From Croceibacterium ferulae (GTDB lineage: Bacteria; Pseudomonadota; Alphaproteobacteria; Sphingomonadales; Sphingomonadaceae): 64,000 bases of DNA. Both the position numbers and the translations under genes were made by a program. The DNA lies in the NCBI RefSeq assembly GCF_003660445.1, contig NZ_QZVQ01000002.1, positions 186,001 through 250,000 on the forward strand. The letters run 5' to 3'. Positions 10,022 to 18,101 of the stretch are shown one piece after another. Each line of letters begins with the position of its first letter. Position 1 is the stretch's first letter. Below the pieces are notes generated by a model, which saw only the letters and a program-made list of their open reading frames with translations, made no database searches and was not told the origin of the DNA.

Positions 10022-10035
10022 GACACATCGGTGTC
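10022..10035. promoter_or_regulatory. Perfect inverted repeat in the divergent receptor/GH92 promoter region
   Basis: GACAC, 4 bases, GTGTC lies between the two divergent genes, 74 bases before the receptor start and 70 before the GH92 start. Its symmetry and central position fit an operator shared by both genes, but no regulator gene is adjacent. Confidence 0.35.
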
Positions 10036-10105
10036 GATGGCGCGAAGTTTTGTGCAGGTGCGAAATGGCCATGGCGGTGTCATAATCGGGCCATAAGTGG
10101 GGCTC

Positions 10106-12154
10106 ATGCTGATCGCCCTGCCACGCCTCGCCGCACCGTTCGCCATCCTCGCCACGGCGGTGCTTTGCCCGAACGCCGCCCAGGCGCAGGACACCGCGCC
10201 GGAACCCGTCGATCTCGTCGATCCGTTCGTCGGCACCTCGGGCGATCACGGGCAGCTGACACCGGCGGCGACCGGACCTTACGGCATGGTCCAGCTGTCC
10301 CCCGATACCGATCCGGCGCAGCATGCGGGCTATGATCACGCGGCCAGCCAGCTGACCGGCTTTTCTCATACCCGCGCCGTGGGCGTGGGTTGCGGCGGCG
10401 GTGGCGGTGATCTGCATGTCGCGCTGGGTTATGGCGCGGAGAGCGGCCCCTGGCTGATGGACAAGGCCACCGAACGGGCCGGTCCCGGCTGGTACAGCGT
10501 GCAATATGGCGGCGGGATCGCGGCGGAGCTGGCGGCGAACGGCGCCGCCGGGATCGTCCGCTTCACCCTGCCCCACGCCGGAAATGTGCGGCTGGTGATC
10601 GACCCGCGCCACAGCTACACCAAACGCCACTCCGCCGAATGGACCCAGGGCGCATCGGGCGCCGACCTGCGCGCCCGCATGTCTGCCGGCACTGTGTGTG
10701 ACGAAGGCATCTATCACCTGTCCTCCGCATCGCAGCTGCGACTGAACGGGACGCCGGTGACCGCCGCGCCCACCGTGCTGGACGGCGACCGGCTGGTCTT
10801 CGATCTTGCGGTGCAGGCGGGCGACCGGGTGGAACTGCGCACCGGCCTGTCCGTGGTCGATCCGGCATCGGCCGCCAATGTCCTCGCGCAGCAGATCGGC
10901 GATCGCTCCGTGGAGGAGCTGCGGGCGGAGGCGCGCGCATCGTGGTCCCGCGAACTCGCGCGGGTGGCGGTGCCCGGCGACGGGGAGGCGACCCGCCTGT
11001 TCTACACCCACCTGTTCCGCACCATGCAGACGCCGGCGCGGATCGACGATGCGGATGGCCGCTACCGCCGGTCGGACGGATCGCTGCAGCAGGTGCCCGC
11101 TGGCCATCATCGCTATGCCGGCTGGGCCGTTTGGGACAATTACCGCACGCAGCTACCGCTGCTGGCGCTGCTCGATCCCGACCGCTCCGCCGACATCGCC
11201 GCCTCGCTGGCGGAGCTGTACCTGGCGGGCAAGGCGCAATGGGCGACCGACAGCGAGCCCTTCATCACCGTGCGGACCGAACATGCCGGCGTCGCGCTGC
11301 TCGATTTCCGGCGCAAGGGCATCGGCGGTTTCGACGCGGCGCAGGTGCTGCCCCTGATGGAGGCGGAACTCGCCACCCTGCCCCGCGCCACGCCGGACCA
11401 GCAGATCGAGACTGCCTACGACGTCTGGGCCGCCGCCGAACTGGCCGCCGACCTGGGCGACACGTACCGCGCCGAACGGCTGCGCGCGGATGCCTTGTCC
11501 TACCGCCCCATGTGGCTGGAGACCTTCCGCGACATCGCGCCCGATTTCGACGTGGTGAAGGCGCGCGGCCTGTATCAGGGCACGTTGTGGCAATATCGCT
11601 GGGCGCCGGTGTTCGACCTCGACTGGCTGATGGACGAGGGGCTGGGCCGCACCCGCTTCCTGGCGGAGCTGGACCGGTTCTTCGCCGACGGCCTGTTCAA
11701 CATGACCAACCAGCCCGACATCCAGACTCCCTTCCTGTTCGCCGCCGCCGGCCAGCCGGATCGCACGCGCGCGCTGGTCGACACCATCCTGAACCACCCG
11801 ATGGACCACTGGTACACCAATGCCGGCAAGCGCGCGGCGCCGTGGCACGGTCGCAGCTTCGCGCTCGACCCGGTCGGCTATGCCGACGGGATGGACGATG
11901 ATGCTGGCGGCATGGCGGCCTGGTATGTCTGGGCATCGATGGGCCTGTACCCGCTGGTGCCGGGCCGCCCCGAATATCTGGTGGCGGCGCCCGCCTTCGA
12001 TCACGTCACGATCATGCTGCCCCGGGACCGCCGCCTGACGATCACCCGCGGGCCGGAAGGCACACCGACCCGCTGGAACGGCACGCCGCTGGACAGCGCC
12101 TTCGTGCCGCACGCGGCGCTGGCCGACGGCGGGGAGCTGCGCGTCGGCAGGTGA
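10106..12154 (+). CDS. GH92 family glycosidase (alpha-mannosidase-like) with Glu-to-Gln at the acid position
   Basis: A 682-residue exported glycosidase with a signal peptide ending QAQ. The start VDPFVGTSGDHGQLTPAA is the GH92 N-terminal signature, followed by GFSHTRAVGVGC and, near the C-terminus, DDDAGGMAAWYVW (597-609), which carries the Asp pair of the catalytic base. GH92 enzymes are Ca2+-dependent inverting exo-alpha-mannosidases. Where most have NEPD with the general-acid Glu, this protein reads NQPD (Q536). Known GH92 enzymes with Gln here hydrolyse mannose-1-phosphate linkages, which need no acid. It is divergent from a TonB receptor. GTG three codons upstream is an alternative start; length is slightly below the usual 700-780 residues. 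Confidence 0.88.
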   Translation: MLIALPRLAAPFAILATAVLCPNAAQAQDTAPEPVDLVDPFVGTSGDHGQLTPAATGPYGMVQLSPDTDPAQHAGYDHAASQLTGFSHTRAVGVGCGGGGGDLHVALGYGAESGPWLMDKATERAGPGWYSVQYGGGIAAELAANGAAGIVRFTLPHAGNVRLVIDPRHSYTKRHSAEWTQGASGADLRARMSAGTVCDEGIYHLSSASQLRLNGTPVTAAPTVLDGDRLVFDLAVQAGDRVELRTGLSVVDPASAANVLAQQIGDRSVEELRAEARASWSRELARVAVPGDGEATRLFYTHLFRTMQTPARIDDADGRYRRSDGSLQQVPAGHHRYAGWAVWDNYRTQLPLLALLDPDRSADIAASLAELYLAGKAQWATDSEPFITVRTEHAGVALLDFRRKGIGGFDAAQVLPLMEAELATLPRATPDQQIETAYDVWAAAELAADLGDTYRAERLRADALSYRPMWLETFRDIAPDFDVVKARGLYQGTLWQYRWAPVFDLDWLMDEGLGRTRFLAELDRFFADGLFNMTNQPDIQTPFLFAAAGQPDRTRALVDTILNHPMDHWYTNAGKRAAPWHGRSFALDPVGYADGMDDDAGGMAAWYVWASMGLYPLVPGRPEYLVAAPAFDHVTIMLPRDRRLTITRGPEGTPTRWNGTPLDSAFVPHAALADGGELRVGR

Positions 12155-12234
12155 CCGGAAACCCCTGCCCCATTCCAGCCGTTCGGGTGGCAGCATGCAC
12201 GGAACCGGAACGCTTCACCTGATGATTCACCCCC

Positions 12235-13647
12235 ATGGCTGACACCCTCACCTGCGACGTGGCGGTGATCGGCGCCGGCACCGCCGGCCTCGCCGCAGAG
12301 CGTGCCGCCCGCCGCAACGGCGCGTCCACCCTGCTGATCGACCCCAGCTTCAACGGCACCACCTGCGCCAATGTCGGCTGCATGCCCTCCAAGCTGCTGA
12401 TCGCCGCCGCCACCGAAGCGCACCGGATCGCCCGCGCGGAGCTGTTCGGCATCAAGGTCGGCGATGTCACGATCGACGGCCCCGCGGTCATGCGCCGGGT
12501 CCGCGCCGAACGCGACCGCTTCGCCGCACACACCCGCGACGCGTTGGACAAGCGCGATCCTGCCAAGGCCGTGCGCGCCCGCGCCCGTTTCATCGGGCCG
12601 GACCGCCTGCAGCTGGACGACGGCCGCACCATACAGGCCCGCGCCATCATCATCGCCACCGGCTCCAGCCCGCTGGTGCCGCCACCCTTCGCGGCGCTGG
12701 GCGACCGGCTGCTGACCAGCGACAATGTGTGGGACCTGCCCGACCTGCCCCGCCGGCTGGCGGTGGTCGGCTCCGGCTCCATCGGCGTCGAACTGGCGCA
12801 GGCCATGGCCCGGCTGGGCGTGGAGGTCACGCTGTTCGACCGCGGCCACAGCCTAATCAAGCTGCGCTGCCCCAAGGTCCGCGCCACCCTGCAGGCGATC
12901 ATCGAACGCGACATGGCGGTGCATGGGGGCGTCGCCGTCCTGCCCGAACGCACCGCCGGTGGCGTCCGCATCCGCTGGAACGGCGACAGCAGCGGAGAGG
13001 CCGAGTTCGACATGGTGCTCGCCGCGCTGGGCCGCCCGCCCAATCTCGACGGGCTCGACCTCGACCGCGCCGGGCTGGAGCTGGACGATCACGGCGTCCC
13101 CTGCCACGACCGCCGCACCATGCGCTGCGGCGACAGCGCCGTATTCCTGGCGGGCGACGTCGCCGCCGACCTGCCGCTGCTGCATGAGGCATCGCATGAC
13201 GGCGCGATCGCCGGCCGCAACGCCGCCGCCTTCCCCGCGCCGATCCGCACGCCGCGCCATGTGCCCTTCAGCATCACATTCACCGATCCTCCCGTCGCCA
13301 CCATCGGCGACCCGGAGACGAAGGGCGCGGTCACCGGCACGGCCGATTATGGCGACCAGGGCCGCGCGCGGGTGGAGGGGCGCAACGAAGGCACGCTCAC
13401 CCTCTACGCCGCCGCGCCCGACGGGCGGCTGATCGGCGCCGATCTGGTGGCGCCCGGCGGGGAGCATCTGGCCCACATGCTCGCCTGGGCGATCGAGCGG
13501 CGCCTGACCGGGTCGGAGATGCTGGAACTGCCCTTCTACCATCCCACGCTGGAGGAAGGGCTGAAACAGGCGCTGCGCACGATCTGCAAGGCCACCCCGA
13601 TCGACCTGCCCGTGGATCAGGACTCCGGCACGCCGCCCGGGGCCTGA
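12235..13647 (+). CDS. FAD-dependent pyridine nucleotide-disulfide oxidoreductase (dihydrolipoyl dehydrogenase-like)
   Basis: A 470-residue cytoplasmic flavoenzyme. GAGTAGLAAE near the start binds FAD, the redox pair C44-x4-C49 (CANVGC) lies in the family motif, a second GSGSIGVELAQ (about 180-190) binds NAD(P)H, and H436 with E441 near the C-terminus forms the catalytic dyad of the partner-subunit active site. This is the lipoamide dehydrogenase/mercuric reductase/glutathione reductase class. There are no E1 or E2 genes of a 2-oxoacid dehydrogenase nearby, so it may be a stand-alone disulfide reductase rather than an E3. Its last 31 bases overlap the end of the convergent trhO gene. Confidence 0.85.
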   Translation: MADTLTCDVAVIGAGTAGLAAERAARRNGASTLLIDPSFNGTTCANVGCMPSKLLIAAATEAHRIARAELFGIKVGDVTIDGPAVMRRVRAERDRFAAHTRDALDKRDPAKAVRARARFIGPDRLQLDDGRTIQARAIIIATGSSPLVPPPFAALGDRLLTSDNVWDLPDLPRRLAVVGSGSIGVELAQAMARLGVEVTLFDRGHSLIKLRCPKVRATLQAIIERDMAVHGGVAVLPERTAGGVRIRWNGDSSGEAEFDMVLAALGRPPNLDGLDLDRAGLELDDHGVPCHDRRTMRCGDSAVFLAGDVAADLPLLHEASHDGAIAGRNAAAFPAPIRTPRHVPFSITFTDPPVATIGDPETKGAVTGTADYGDQGRARVEGRNEGTLTLYAAAPDGRLIGADLVAPGGEHLAHMLAWAIERRLTGSEMLELPFYHPTLEEGLKQALRTICKATPIDLPVDQDSGTPPGA

Positions 13648-14612
13648 TCTTTGGGCGCCTGATCCGCCCGCCGCCCGATATGCGGCTGCCCCCGCGCGGC
13701 GGCCAGCGCGACCTGCCGATGCCGCTCGCGATACGCGGCGCGCTGGTCCTCCGTCCGCTCGCCGTGGCAGGCGGCGCAGCTGACCCCGGGCTCGAACAGG
13801 GCGGAGGCCTGATCCTCGGCGCTGACCGTGCGCTGGCAGGCATGGCACACTTGCGTGGTGCCCGGTGCCAGACCATGCCCCACGCTCACCCGCGCATCGA
13901 ACACGAAGCACTCGCCCCGCCACAGGCTCTCCTGCTCCGGCACGGTCTCCAGATAGCGCAGGATTCCGCCCTTCAGGTGGAACACCTCGTCCACCCCTTC
14001 GCGTTTCAGGAAGGCGGTGGACTTCTCGCAGCGGATGCCACCGGTGCAGAACATCGCCACCTTCGGCGCACGCCCCTGACCCAGCAGCGCGTCCCGCTGC
14101 TCCCGGAACCACCCGGGAAAGTCGCTGAAGCTGCGCGTACCGGGGTCGATTGCCCCGGCGAAGCTGCCGATCGCCACCTCGTAATCGTTGCGGGTGTCGA
14201 TCACGATCGTGTCCGGATCGGCGATCAGCGCGTTCCAGTCCTCCGGCTCGACATAGGTGCCGGCCTCCCGCTCCGGATCGATCGCCGGCTCGCCCAGCGT
14301 CACGATCTCGCGCTTCACGCGCACCTTCAGCCGGTGGAACGGCATCGTCTCCGCTTCCGCGAACTTCACCTCCAGATCCGCACAGCCGGGCAGCGCGCGG
14401 ATCTGCGCCACCACCGCGTCGATCGCCTCGGGCGCCCCGGCAATGGTGCCGTTGATCCCCTCCGTCGCCAGCAGCAGCGTGCCGCGAATGCCTTGCGCGC
14501 GGCAGCTTTCCGCCACCGCGGGGCGCAGGGCGGCAGGGTCGTCGAACCGAGCGAAGCGGTACAGGGCAGCCACCCGGATCGGCGGCTGCTGAAGTTCGGT
14601 GGCGGCAGGCAT
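13617..14612 (-). CDS. trhO: tRNA uridine(34) hydroxylase TrhO, rhodanese-like
   Basis: A 331-residue cytoplasmic tRNA modification enzyme that hydroxylates U34 with O2 to give ho5U. It has an N-terminal UPF0176 domain (GTLLLATEGINGTIAG), then a rhodanese domain (about 120-215) whose active loop is C189-TGGIR-C195; C195 matches the essential Cys of E. coli TrhO. The C-terminal part carries CHAC and CAAC pairs likely to bind a metal, then a charged tail. The ATG at 14612 is where the family begins; an earlier in-frame ATG would only add a repeat-derived tail. Convergent overlap with the disulfide oxidoreductase gene is 31 bases. Confidence 0.88.
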   Translation of the reverse strand: MPAATELQQPPIRVAALYRFARFDDPAALRPAVAESCRAQGIRGTLLLATEGINGTIAGAPEAIDAVVAQIRALPGCADLEVKFAEAETMPFHRLKVRVKREIVTLGEPAIDPEREAGTYVEPEDWNALIADPDTIVIDTRNDYEVAIGSFAGAIDPGTRSFSDFPGWFREQRDALLGQGRAPKVAMFCTGGIRCEKSTAFLKREGVDEVFHLKGGILRYLETVPEQESLWRGECFVFDARVSVGHGLAPGTTQVCHACQRTVSAEDQASALFEPGVSCAACHGERTEDQRAAYRERHRQVALAAARGQPHIGRRADQAPKDQAPGGVPES

Positions 14613-14663
14613 CGCCGCCCGATAGCACCGTTGCGTCCGCACGCTAATGCCTTCGCGCGGTTC

Positions 14664-14721
14664 GATCCTCCCATGCGCAGCATGGGGAGGGGGATCAGCG
14701 CAGGCTGGTGGAGGGGCATGG
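14664..14721 (+). repeat. Dispersed palindromic (REP-like) element, unit A
   Basis: GATCCTCCC, a small hairpin, GGGGAGGGGGA, a second module, then GGTGGAGGGGC. The same layout recurs at 15403-15460 and inverted at 15507-15560, with variable hairpin cores. Such elements are frequent between genes in sphingomonads. Confidence 0.7.
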
Positions 14722-14768
14722 CGCAACGCTGCTATTGTGCGCCTGCAGCTAACGCCCCGTAGCGGACG

Positions 14769-15338
14769 TCAGTGGCTTTCAAGCGAGATAAACCATTCCG
14801 GCGCTACTTTCCGAGTAGCGACGCAAGCTGTTTTCGGGACGCAAGCATCCTTAAGACTGCTCGAGCCCGATAAAGCGAGTTCGGGCGCGTTGATATTTTT
14901 AGACCAAATGAACTCCTTACTGGAACCGCCAGTGACCATACCACTGCTACTCCGCAGGAAGCCGACACTACCGTCCTCATAGCGGATCACTCCACTTTCT
15001 AGCTTGAGCTGATCAAACAGGACGCGGTAGCGAGCTAATCGATTGTCGGGCAGGTGACTTGGACGTTCCGCTTCCGGGACATTTAGCACCCCATCTATCC
15101 AGATGAAGTCTCTCGCTACGCGGGTAACTCGCGGCTCTTGGGCAACCATTGCTCTAAGCTCATCGAAGACGGCCTGATTGCGCCTAAACTCGTCCACCAT
15201 AACGTCGTCCGATGGGTGAGCGTCAGACCATTGGCATGCTCGAAGAAGGAGAAGGGGCAGCGCAACGAAAACTAATAGAAGGCAACCGCACCCTCTGGCG
15301 CGACGATGCCAGTCCCCGGATTGTTCTTCACCCTTCAT
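14769..15338 (-). CDS. Hypothetical membrane-anchored protein, low G+C
   Basis: A 189-residue protein of unknown function. The chosen start MKGEEQSGDW gives a short basic N-terminus, one hydrophobic segment (GCGCLLLVFVALPLLLLRAC, about 18-37), and then a hydrophilic domain predicted to lie outside the membrane. An upstream in-frame ATG would run through the repeat elements and is rejected. Base composition differs from the neighbours: two 60-base samples I counted contain 28 and 32 G+C, against 41 in the adjacent trhO gene. The gene is bracketed by palindromic repeats and by TAGCGGAC on both sides, which fits acquisition from elsewhere. No ribosome binding site is obvious, and expression is unproven. 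Confidence 0.5.
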   Translation of the reverse strand: MKGEEQSGDWHRRARGCGCLLLVFVALPLLLLRACQWSDAHPSDDVMVDEFRRNQAVFDELRAMVAQEPRVTRVARDFIWIDGVLNVPEAERPSHLPDNRLARYRVLFDQLKLESGVIRYEDGSVGFLRSSSGMVTGGSSKEFIWSKNINAPELALSGSSSLKDACVPKTACVATRKVAPEWFISLESH

Positions 15339-15374
15339 AGGTGCGTGCTTGCAGCAATGCACGATCTTAGCAAC

Positions 15375-15398
15375 GTCCGCTTCCCACCCATAGCGGAC
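15375..15398. repeat. Short palindrome GTCCGC-12 nt-GCGGAC
   Basis: Perfect 6-bp inverted arms around a 12-base loop, in the intergenic stretch with the REP-like units. Its right half TAGCGGAC is also found at 14760-14767, beyond the other end of the low-G+C gene. This type of palindrome is a common dispersed sphingomonad repeat. Confidence 0.5.
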
Positions 15399-15402
15399 CT
15401 GA

Positions 15403-15460
15403 GATCCTCCCCGGCACGGGGAGGGGGACCGCTCGCGGAGCGAGGGGTGGAGGGGCACCC
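15403..15460 (+). repeat. REP-like element, unit B
   Basis: Same plan as unit A: GATCCTCCCC, hairpin, GGGGAGGGGGACC, then a GCTCGCGGAGC hairpin core and GGGGTGGAGGGGC. It is oriented opposite to unit C, 46 bases further on. Confidence 0.75.
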
Positions 15461-15506
15461 GCCGCCTCTCCGGACGTCTGATACCAGGTTCTTGAGAGGT
15501 GGCGCG

Positions 15507-15560
15507 TGCCCATCCACCATGCTGCGCATGGTCCCCCTCCCCCGCCAGGGGAGGATTGTC
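15507..15560 (-). repeat. REP-like element, unit C (inverted relative to B)
   Basis: Read on the minus strand it gives ATCCTCCCC, hairpin, GGGGGAGGGGGACC, an ATGCGCAGCAT core and GGTGGATGGGC. With unit B it makes an inverted pair that could fold into a large cruciform or hairpin. Confidence 0.75.
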
Positions 15561-15594
15561 CGCCCTCCACCTTTTCCCGACACCATCCTGACGC

Positions 15595-15626
15595 AAAAAA
15601 AGGGCCGGAGATCATCTCCCCGGCCC
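15595..15626 (-). terminator. Rho-independent terminator of the glycine-zipper gene
   Basis: On the minus strand GGGCCGGGGAGAT and ATCTCCGGCCC pair, followed at once by seven T. It lies 11 bases after the stop codon at 15637. Confidence 0.88.
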
Positions 15627-15636
15627 TTCCTTGAGA

Positions 15637-16158
15637 TCAGACCGCCGCGGAACGCGTCTGCGAGGCGTTGTGCCCGCCATTGCGGTACAGCACTTCGCGC
15701 GCCACCGACGGATCGATGCTGGAGTCACTGACGGTGACGACCACGCCGCCATCCTTCAGGCGGCTGCCGTAATAATCGGCATCTTCCTTTTCGACGCCAT
15801 GCTTCGTCAGCGTCTCGTTCAGCGTACCGCCCAGGGCGCCGATGCCCGCACCGATCGCCAGCGCTTCGGGCGCTGCGGAGGCAGCGATGGCGCCGGCTGC
15901 GGCCAGCGGACCCACGCCCGGGATCGCCAGCGCGGCAATGCCGATGCCCGCGCCCAGCGCGCCGCCGCCCAGGATACCGCGCAGCACGTTGCGGTGATGC
16001 TCGTCAGTGATCTCGCCATCGCCGGACGATGTCGTGGTCGTGCCGCCATGATGCGCGATGACGGACAGGTTCACATCGTCCACCCCGGCGCTGCGCAGTT
16101 CGGAAACGGCGCGCTCGGCTTCGGCGTGGCTGTCGAAAATGGCTGATGCCTGTACCAT
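15637..16158 (-). CDS. Glycine-zipper stress protein (general stress protein 17M/YflT-like)
   Basis: A 173-residue protein. Residues 1-45 form a small ferredoxin-like domain (ASAIFDSHAEAERAVSELRSAG, then VNLSVIAHH), as in YflT / general stress protein 17M-like domains. A long glycine- and alanine-rich hydrophobic stretch (about 60-115) follows, typical of a glycine zipper that can insert in a membrane, then a second alpha/beta module (VVVTVSDSSIDPSVAREVL). The start at 16158 has GAGAGGG 8 bases upstream. A strong terminator follows, so it is probably a single-gene unit. A stress role is inferred from family resemblance only. Confidence 0.65.
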   Translation of the reverse strand: MVQASAIFDSHAEAERAVSELRSAGVDDVNLSVIAHHGGTTTTSSGDGEITDEHHRNVLRGILGGGALGAGIGIAALAIPGVGPLAAAGAIAASAAPEALAIGAGIGALGGTLNETLTKHGVEKEDADYYGSRLKDGGVVVTVSDSSIDPSVAREVLYRNGGHNASQTRSAAV

Positions 16159-16314
16159 GAAATATCCCTCTCGATTATATCTGCCAGCCTGTGCTGGTTG
16201 CTCCCTCAACCCGTTCGACTCCCACCCGTTCCGGCCGCGCGGCGTCTTGCTGTGATCGGCACATCGCGCAAAACCGTTTTCCTACTCACCCCGCGGCCGC
16301 CTACGCCCCCGCGC

Positions 16315-16947
16315 ATGAGCAATCGCCGCAACAGCACGCAGCGCCAGCGCAAGGCCACCTCGCGCCCCGCGCACAGGCCCTGGACGCCATGGCTGAAACT
16401 GCCGCCCTTCCTCCCCGTCCCGCTGCGCACCCGGCGCGATGGCTGGACGCCGGCGCGGCAGGCCCGCTTCATCGGCCTGCTGGCGCAGTTCGGCTGCGTG
16501 CGCCGTGCCGCCGCCGCCATCGGCCTGTCGCGCGAATCCGCCTATCGCCTGCGCCGCCATGCCGGCGCAGGCTCGTTCCGGTCGCGCGAATCCGCCTATC
16601 GCCTGCGCCGCCATGCCGGCGCAGGCTCGTTCCGGGCGGCGTGGGACACCGCGATCCGGGGGGTGGCACAGCCCGCGTGGAAGTTCACAGGGGCGGAACG
16701 GCGCGCACTGGGCTTGCTTGGCCCCTTTCACGTCCGCCTGTGGCAGGGCCGCCCGGCGGCGATCTACAGAAAGCCGTGCGATTCCCGTCTGTTGTCGGAA
16801 GGGAACGCGCTCGACCGGTACCTTGGTCACTTGCCCGGCAACCCGGCCGACGAGCTGTTCAGCCCGGCCGACCTGCGTGATTTCTTCCGCCGTTTGCTGT
16901 CACCCCCCGCCAGCGCTTCCCGGCCGGCCCGCATGGCAAGTGCATGA
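16315..16947 (+). CDS. Small HTH-like protein with exact internal duplication
   Basis: A 210-residue basic protein of no named family that I can assign. Residues 40-75 (GWTPARQARFIGLLAQFGCVRRAAAAIGLSRESAYRLRRH) look like a helix-turn-helix, with SRESAYRLRRH as the recognition helix, and a C-terminal FHVRLWQGRPAAIYR segment is also seen in sphingomonad proteins of this type. Immediately after the putative recognition helix, 18 residues (SRESAYRLRRHAGAGSFR) are repeated exactly. The start is uncertain: no clear ribosome binding site is visible, and in-frame codons up to 117 bases upstream are possible. It probably acts as a DNA-binding protein, but this is not shown. Confidence 0.55.
   Translation: MSNRRNSTQRQRKATSRPAHRPWTPWLKLPPFLPVPLRTRRDGWTPARQARFIGLLAQFGCVRRAAAAIGLSRESAYRLRRHAGAGSFRSRESAYRLRRHAGAGSFRAAWDTAIRGVAQPAWKFTGAERRALGLLGPFHVRLWQGRPAAIYRKPCDSRLLSEGNALDRYLGHLPGNPADELFSPADLRDFFRRLLSPPASASRPARMASA
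16528..16635. repeat. Perfect tandem duplication, 2 x 54 bp
   Basis: Bases 16528-16581 and 16582-16635 are identical, including synonymous positions, and the length is a multiple of three so the reading frame is kept. Zero divergence points to a recent event. Confidence 0.95.
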
Positions 16948-17033
16948 CAATCCACCGCTTGTTGCAAGCCACCCTTGCGCAGCGGCGGCAGCGGCATAAT
17001 CTTGATCTCTACCGACCTGCCTGAAGGGAGCGC

Positions 17034-18098
17034 ATGGCACGAAAACCACACCGCGCCGGGGGAAACTCCGTCGCCGACCCGCTGGGGTTCCACCCGGAAG
17101 ACCGCCGCGACGCCGCGCGCCGGGAACGTGCGGAGGTGCTGTTTGACGAACAGGTCATCCTTGGCGCCCTGTTCGGCGAATTCGATGCCAATCTGGTGCA
17201 GATCGAAAACCGCCTGGGCGTGTTCATCGCCGCGCGCGGCAATCGCGTGGTGATCGAAGGCGCCGGGGACGATGTCGCCCGCGCCCGGCAGGTGCTGATC
17301 GCCATGCACGAACGCATGCTGGCCGGTCAGGCGCTGGATTCCGGCACGATCGATTCGCTGATCGGGCTCAGCAACGAACCCGTGCTGGAAGGCATCATCA
17401 CCGGCGATGCCAAGGCGCCGCCGATCATGATCCGCACCCGGCGCAAGACCATCGTCCCGCGCACCAACATGCAGACGGACTACATGCGTCAGCTGGCCAG
17501 CCGCGACATCATCTTCGCGCTGGGGCCGGCGGGCACGGGCAAGACCTATGTGGCGGTGGCGCAGGCGGTCAGCCAGCTGATCACCGGCAGCGTGCAGCGC
17601 CTGATCCTCAGCCGTCCGGCGGTGGAGGCGGGCGAACGGCTCGGCTTCCTGCCCGGCGACATGAAGGAGAAGGTCGATCCCTACCTCCGCCCGCTTTACG
17701 ACGCGCTGTATGATTGCATGCCGCCCGAACAGGTGGACCGGCGGATCGCCAGTGGCGAGATCGAGATCGCGCCCATCGCCTTCATGCGCGGCCGCACCCT
17801 GGCCGATGCCTTCGTGATCCTGGACGAGGCACAGAACACCACCCGCGAACAGATGAAGATGTTCCTCACCCGCTTCGGCCAGAACAGCCGGATGGTGGTG
17901 TGCGGCGATCCTCGTCAGGTCGATATTCCCGGCGGCGCCAGGCACAGCGGCCTCGCCGATGCGGTCGAGCGGCTGGAGGGCGTGGAGGGGATCGGCGTGA
18001 CCCGCTTCGGCGCCGGCGACGTGGTGCGCCACCCGATCGTGGGTCGCATCGTGGAGGCTTACGAGGGAGAGGATGCCGCGGGTTCCGTCGGCAGCTGA
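17034..18098 (+). CDS. ybeZ: PhoH family ATPase (YbeZ)
   Basis: A 354-residue cytoplasmic P-loop ATPase. The N-terminal 110 residues contain a KH-like RNA-binding region ([19 protein letters not shown]); the ATPase core has Walker A GPAGTGKT (K170) and Walker B VILDEAQN (D264, E265) with the family motif [17 protein letters not shown]. YbeZ works with the endoribonuclease YbeY in rRNA and ribosome maturation, and here its gene is followed after 3 bases by ybeY and then corC, the conserved order. AAGGGAG precedes the ATG at 17034. High confidence in family; the exact RNA target is not predictable. Confidence 0.93.
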   Translation: MARKPHRAGGNSVADPLGFHPEDRRDAARRERAEVLFDEQVILGALFGEFDANLVQIENRLGVFIAARGNRVVIEGAGDDVARARQVLIAMHERMLAGQALDSGTIDSLIGLSNEPVLEGIITGDAKAPPIMIRTRRKTIVPRTNMQTDYMRQLASRDIIFALGPAGTGKTYVAVAQAVSQLITGSVQRLILSRPAVEAGERLGFLPGDMKEKVDPYLRPLYDALYDCMPPEQVDRRIASGEIEIAPIAFMRGRTLADAFVILDEAQNTTREQMKMFLTRFGQNSRMVVCGDPRQVDIPGGARHSGLADAVERLEGVEGIGVTRFGAGDVVRHPIVGRIVEAYEGEDAAGSVGS

Positions 18099-18101
18099 TC
18101 C

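Noticed and set aside
9949-10236. A longer second TonB receptor beginning at 10236.
   Set aside because: It would overlap the divergent GH92 gene, place 96 residues before the signal peptide and lose the good ribosome binding site at 9948.
12235-13647. E3 subunit of a 2-oxoacid dehydrogenase complex.
   Set aside because: No E1 or E2 genes are nearby; the sequence supports only the broader disulfide reductase class.
14664-15560. A possible CRISPR array from the repeated G-rich blocks.
   Set aside because: Only three units, in mixed orientation, with no equal-length spacers and no cas genes.
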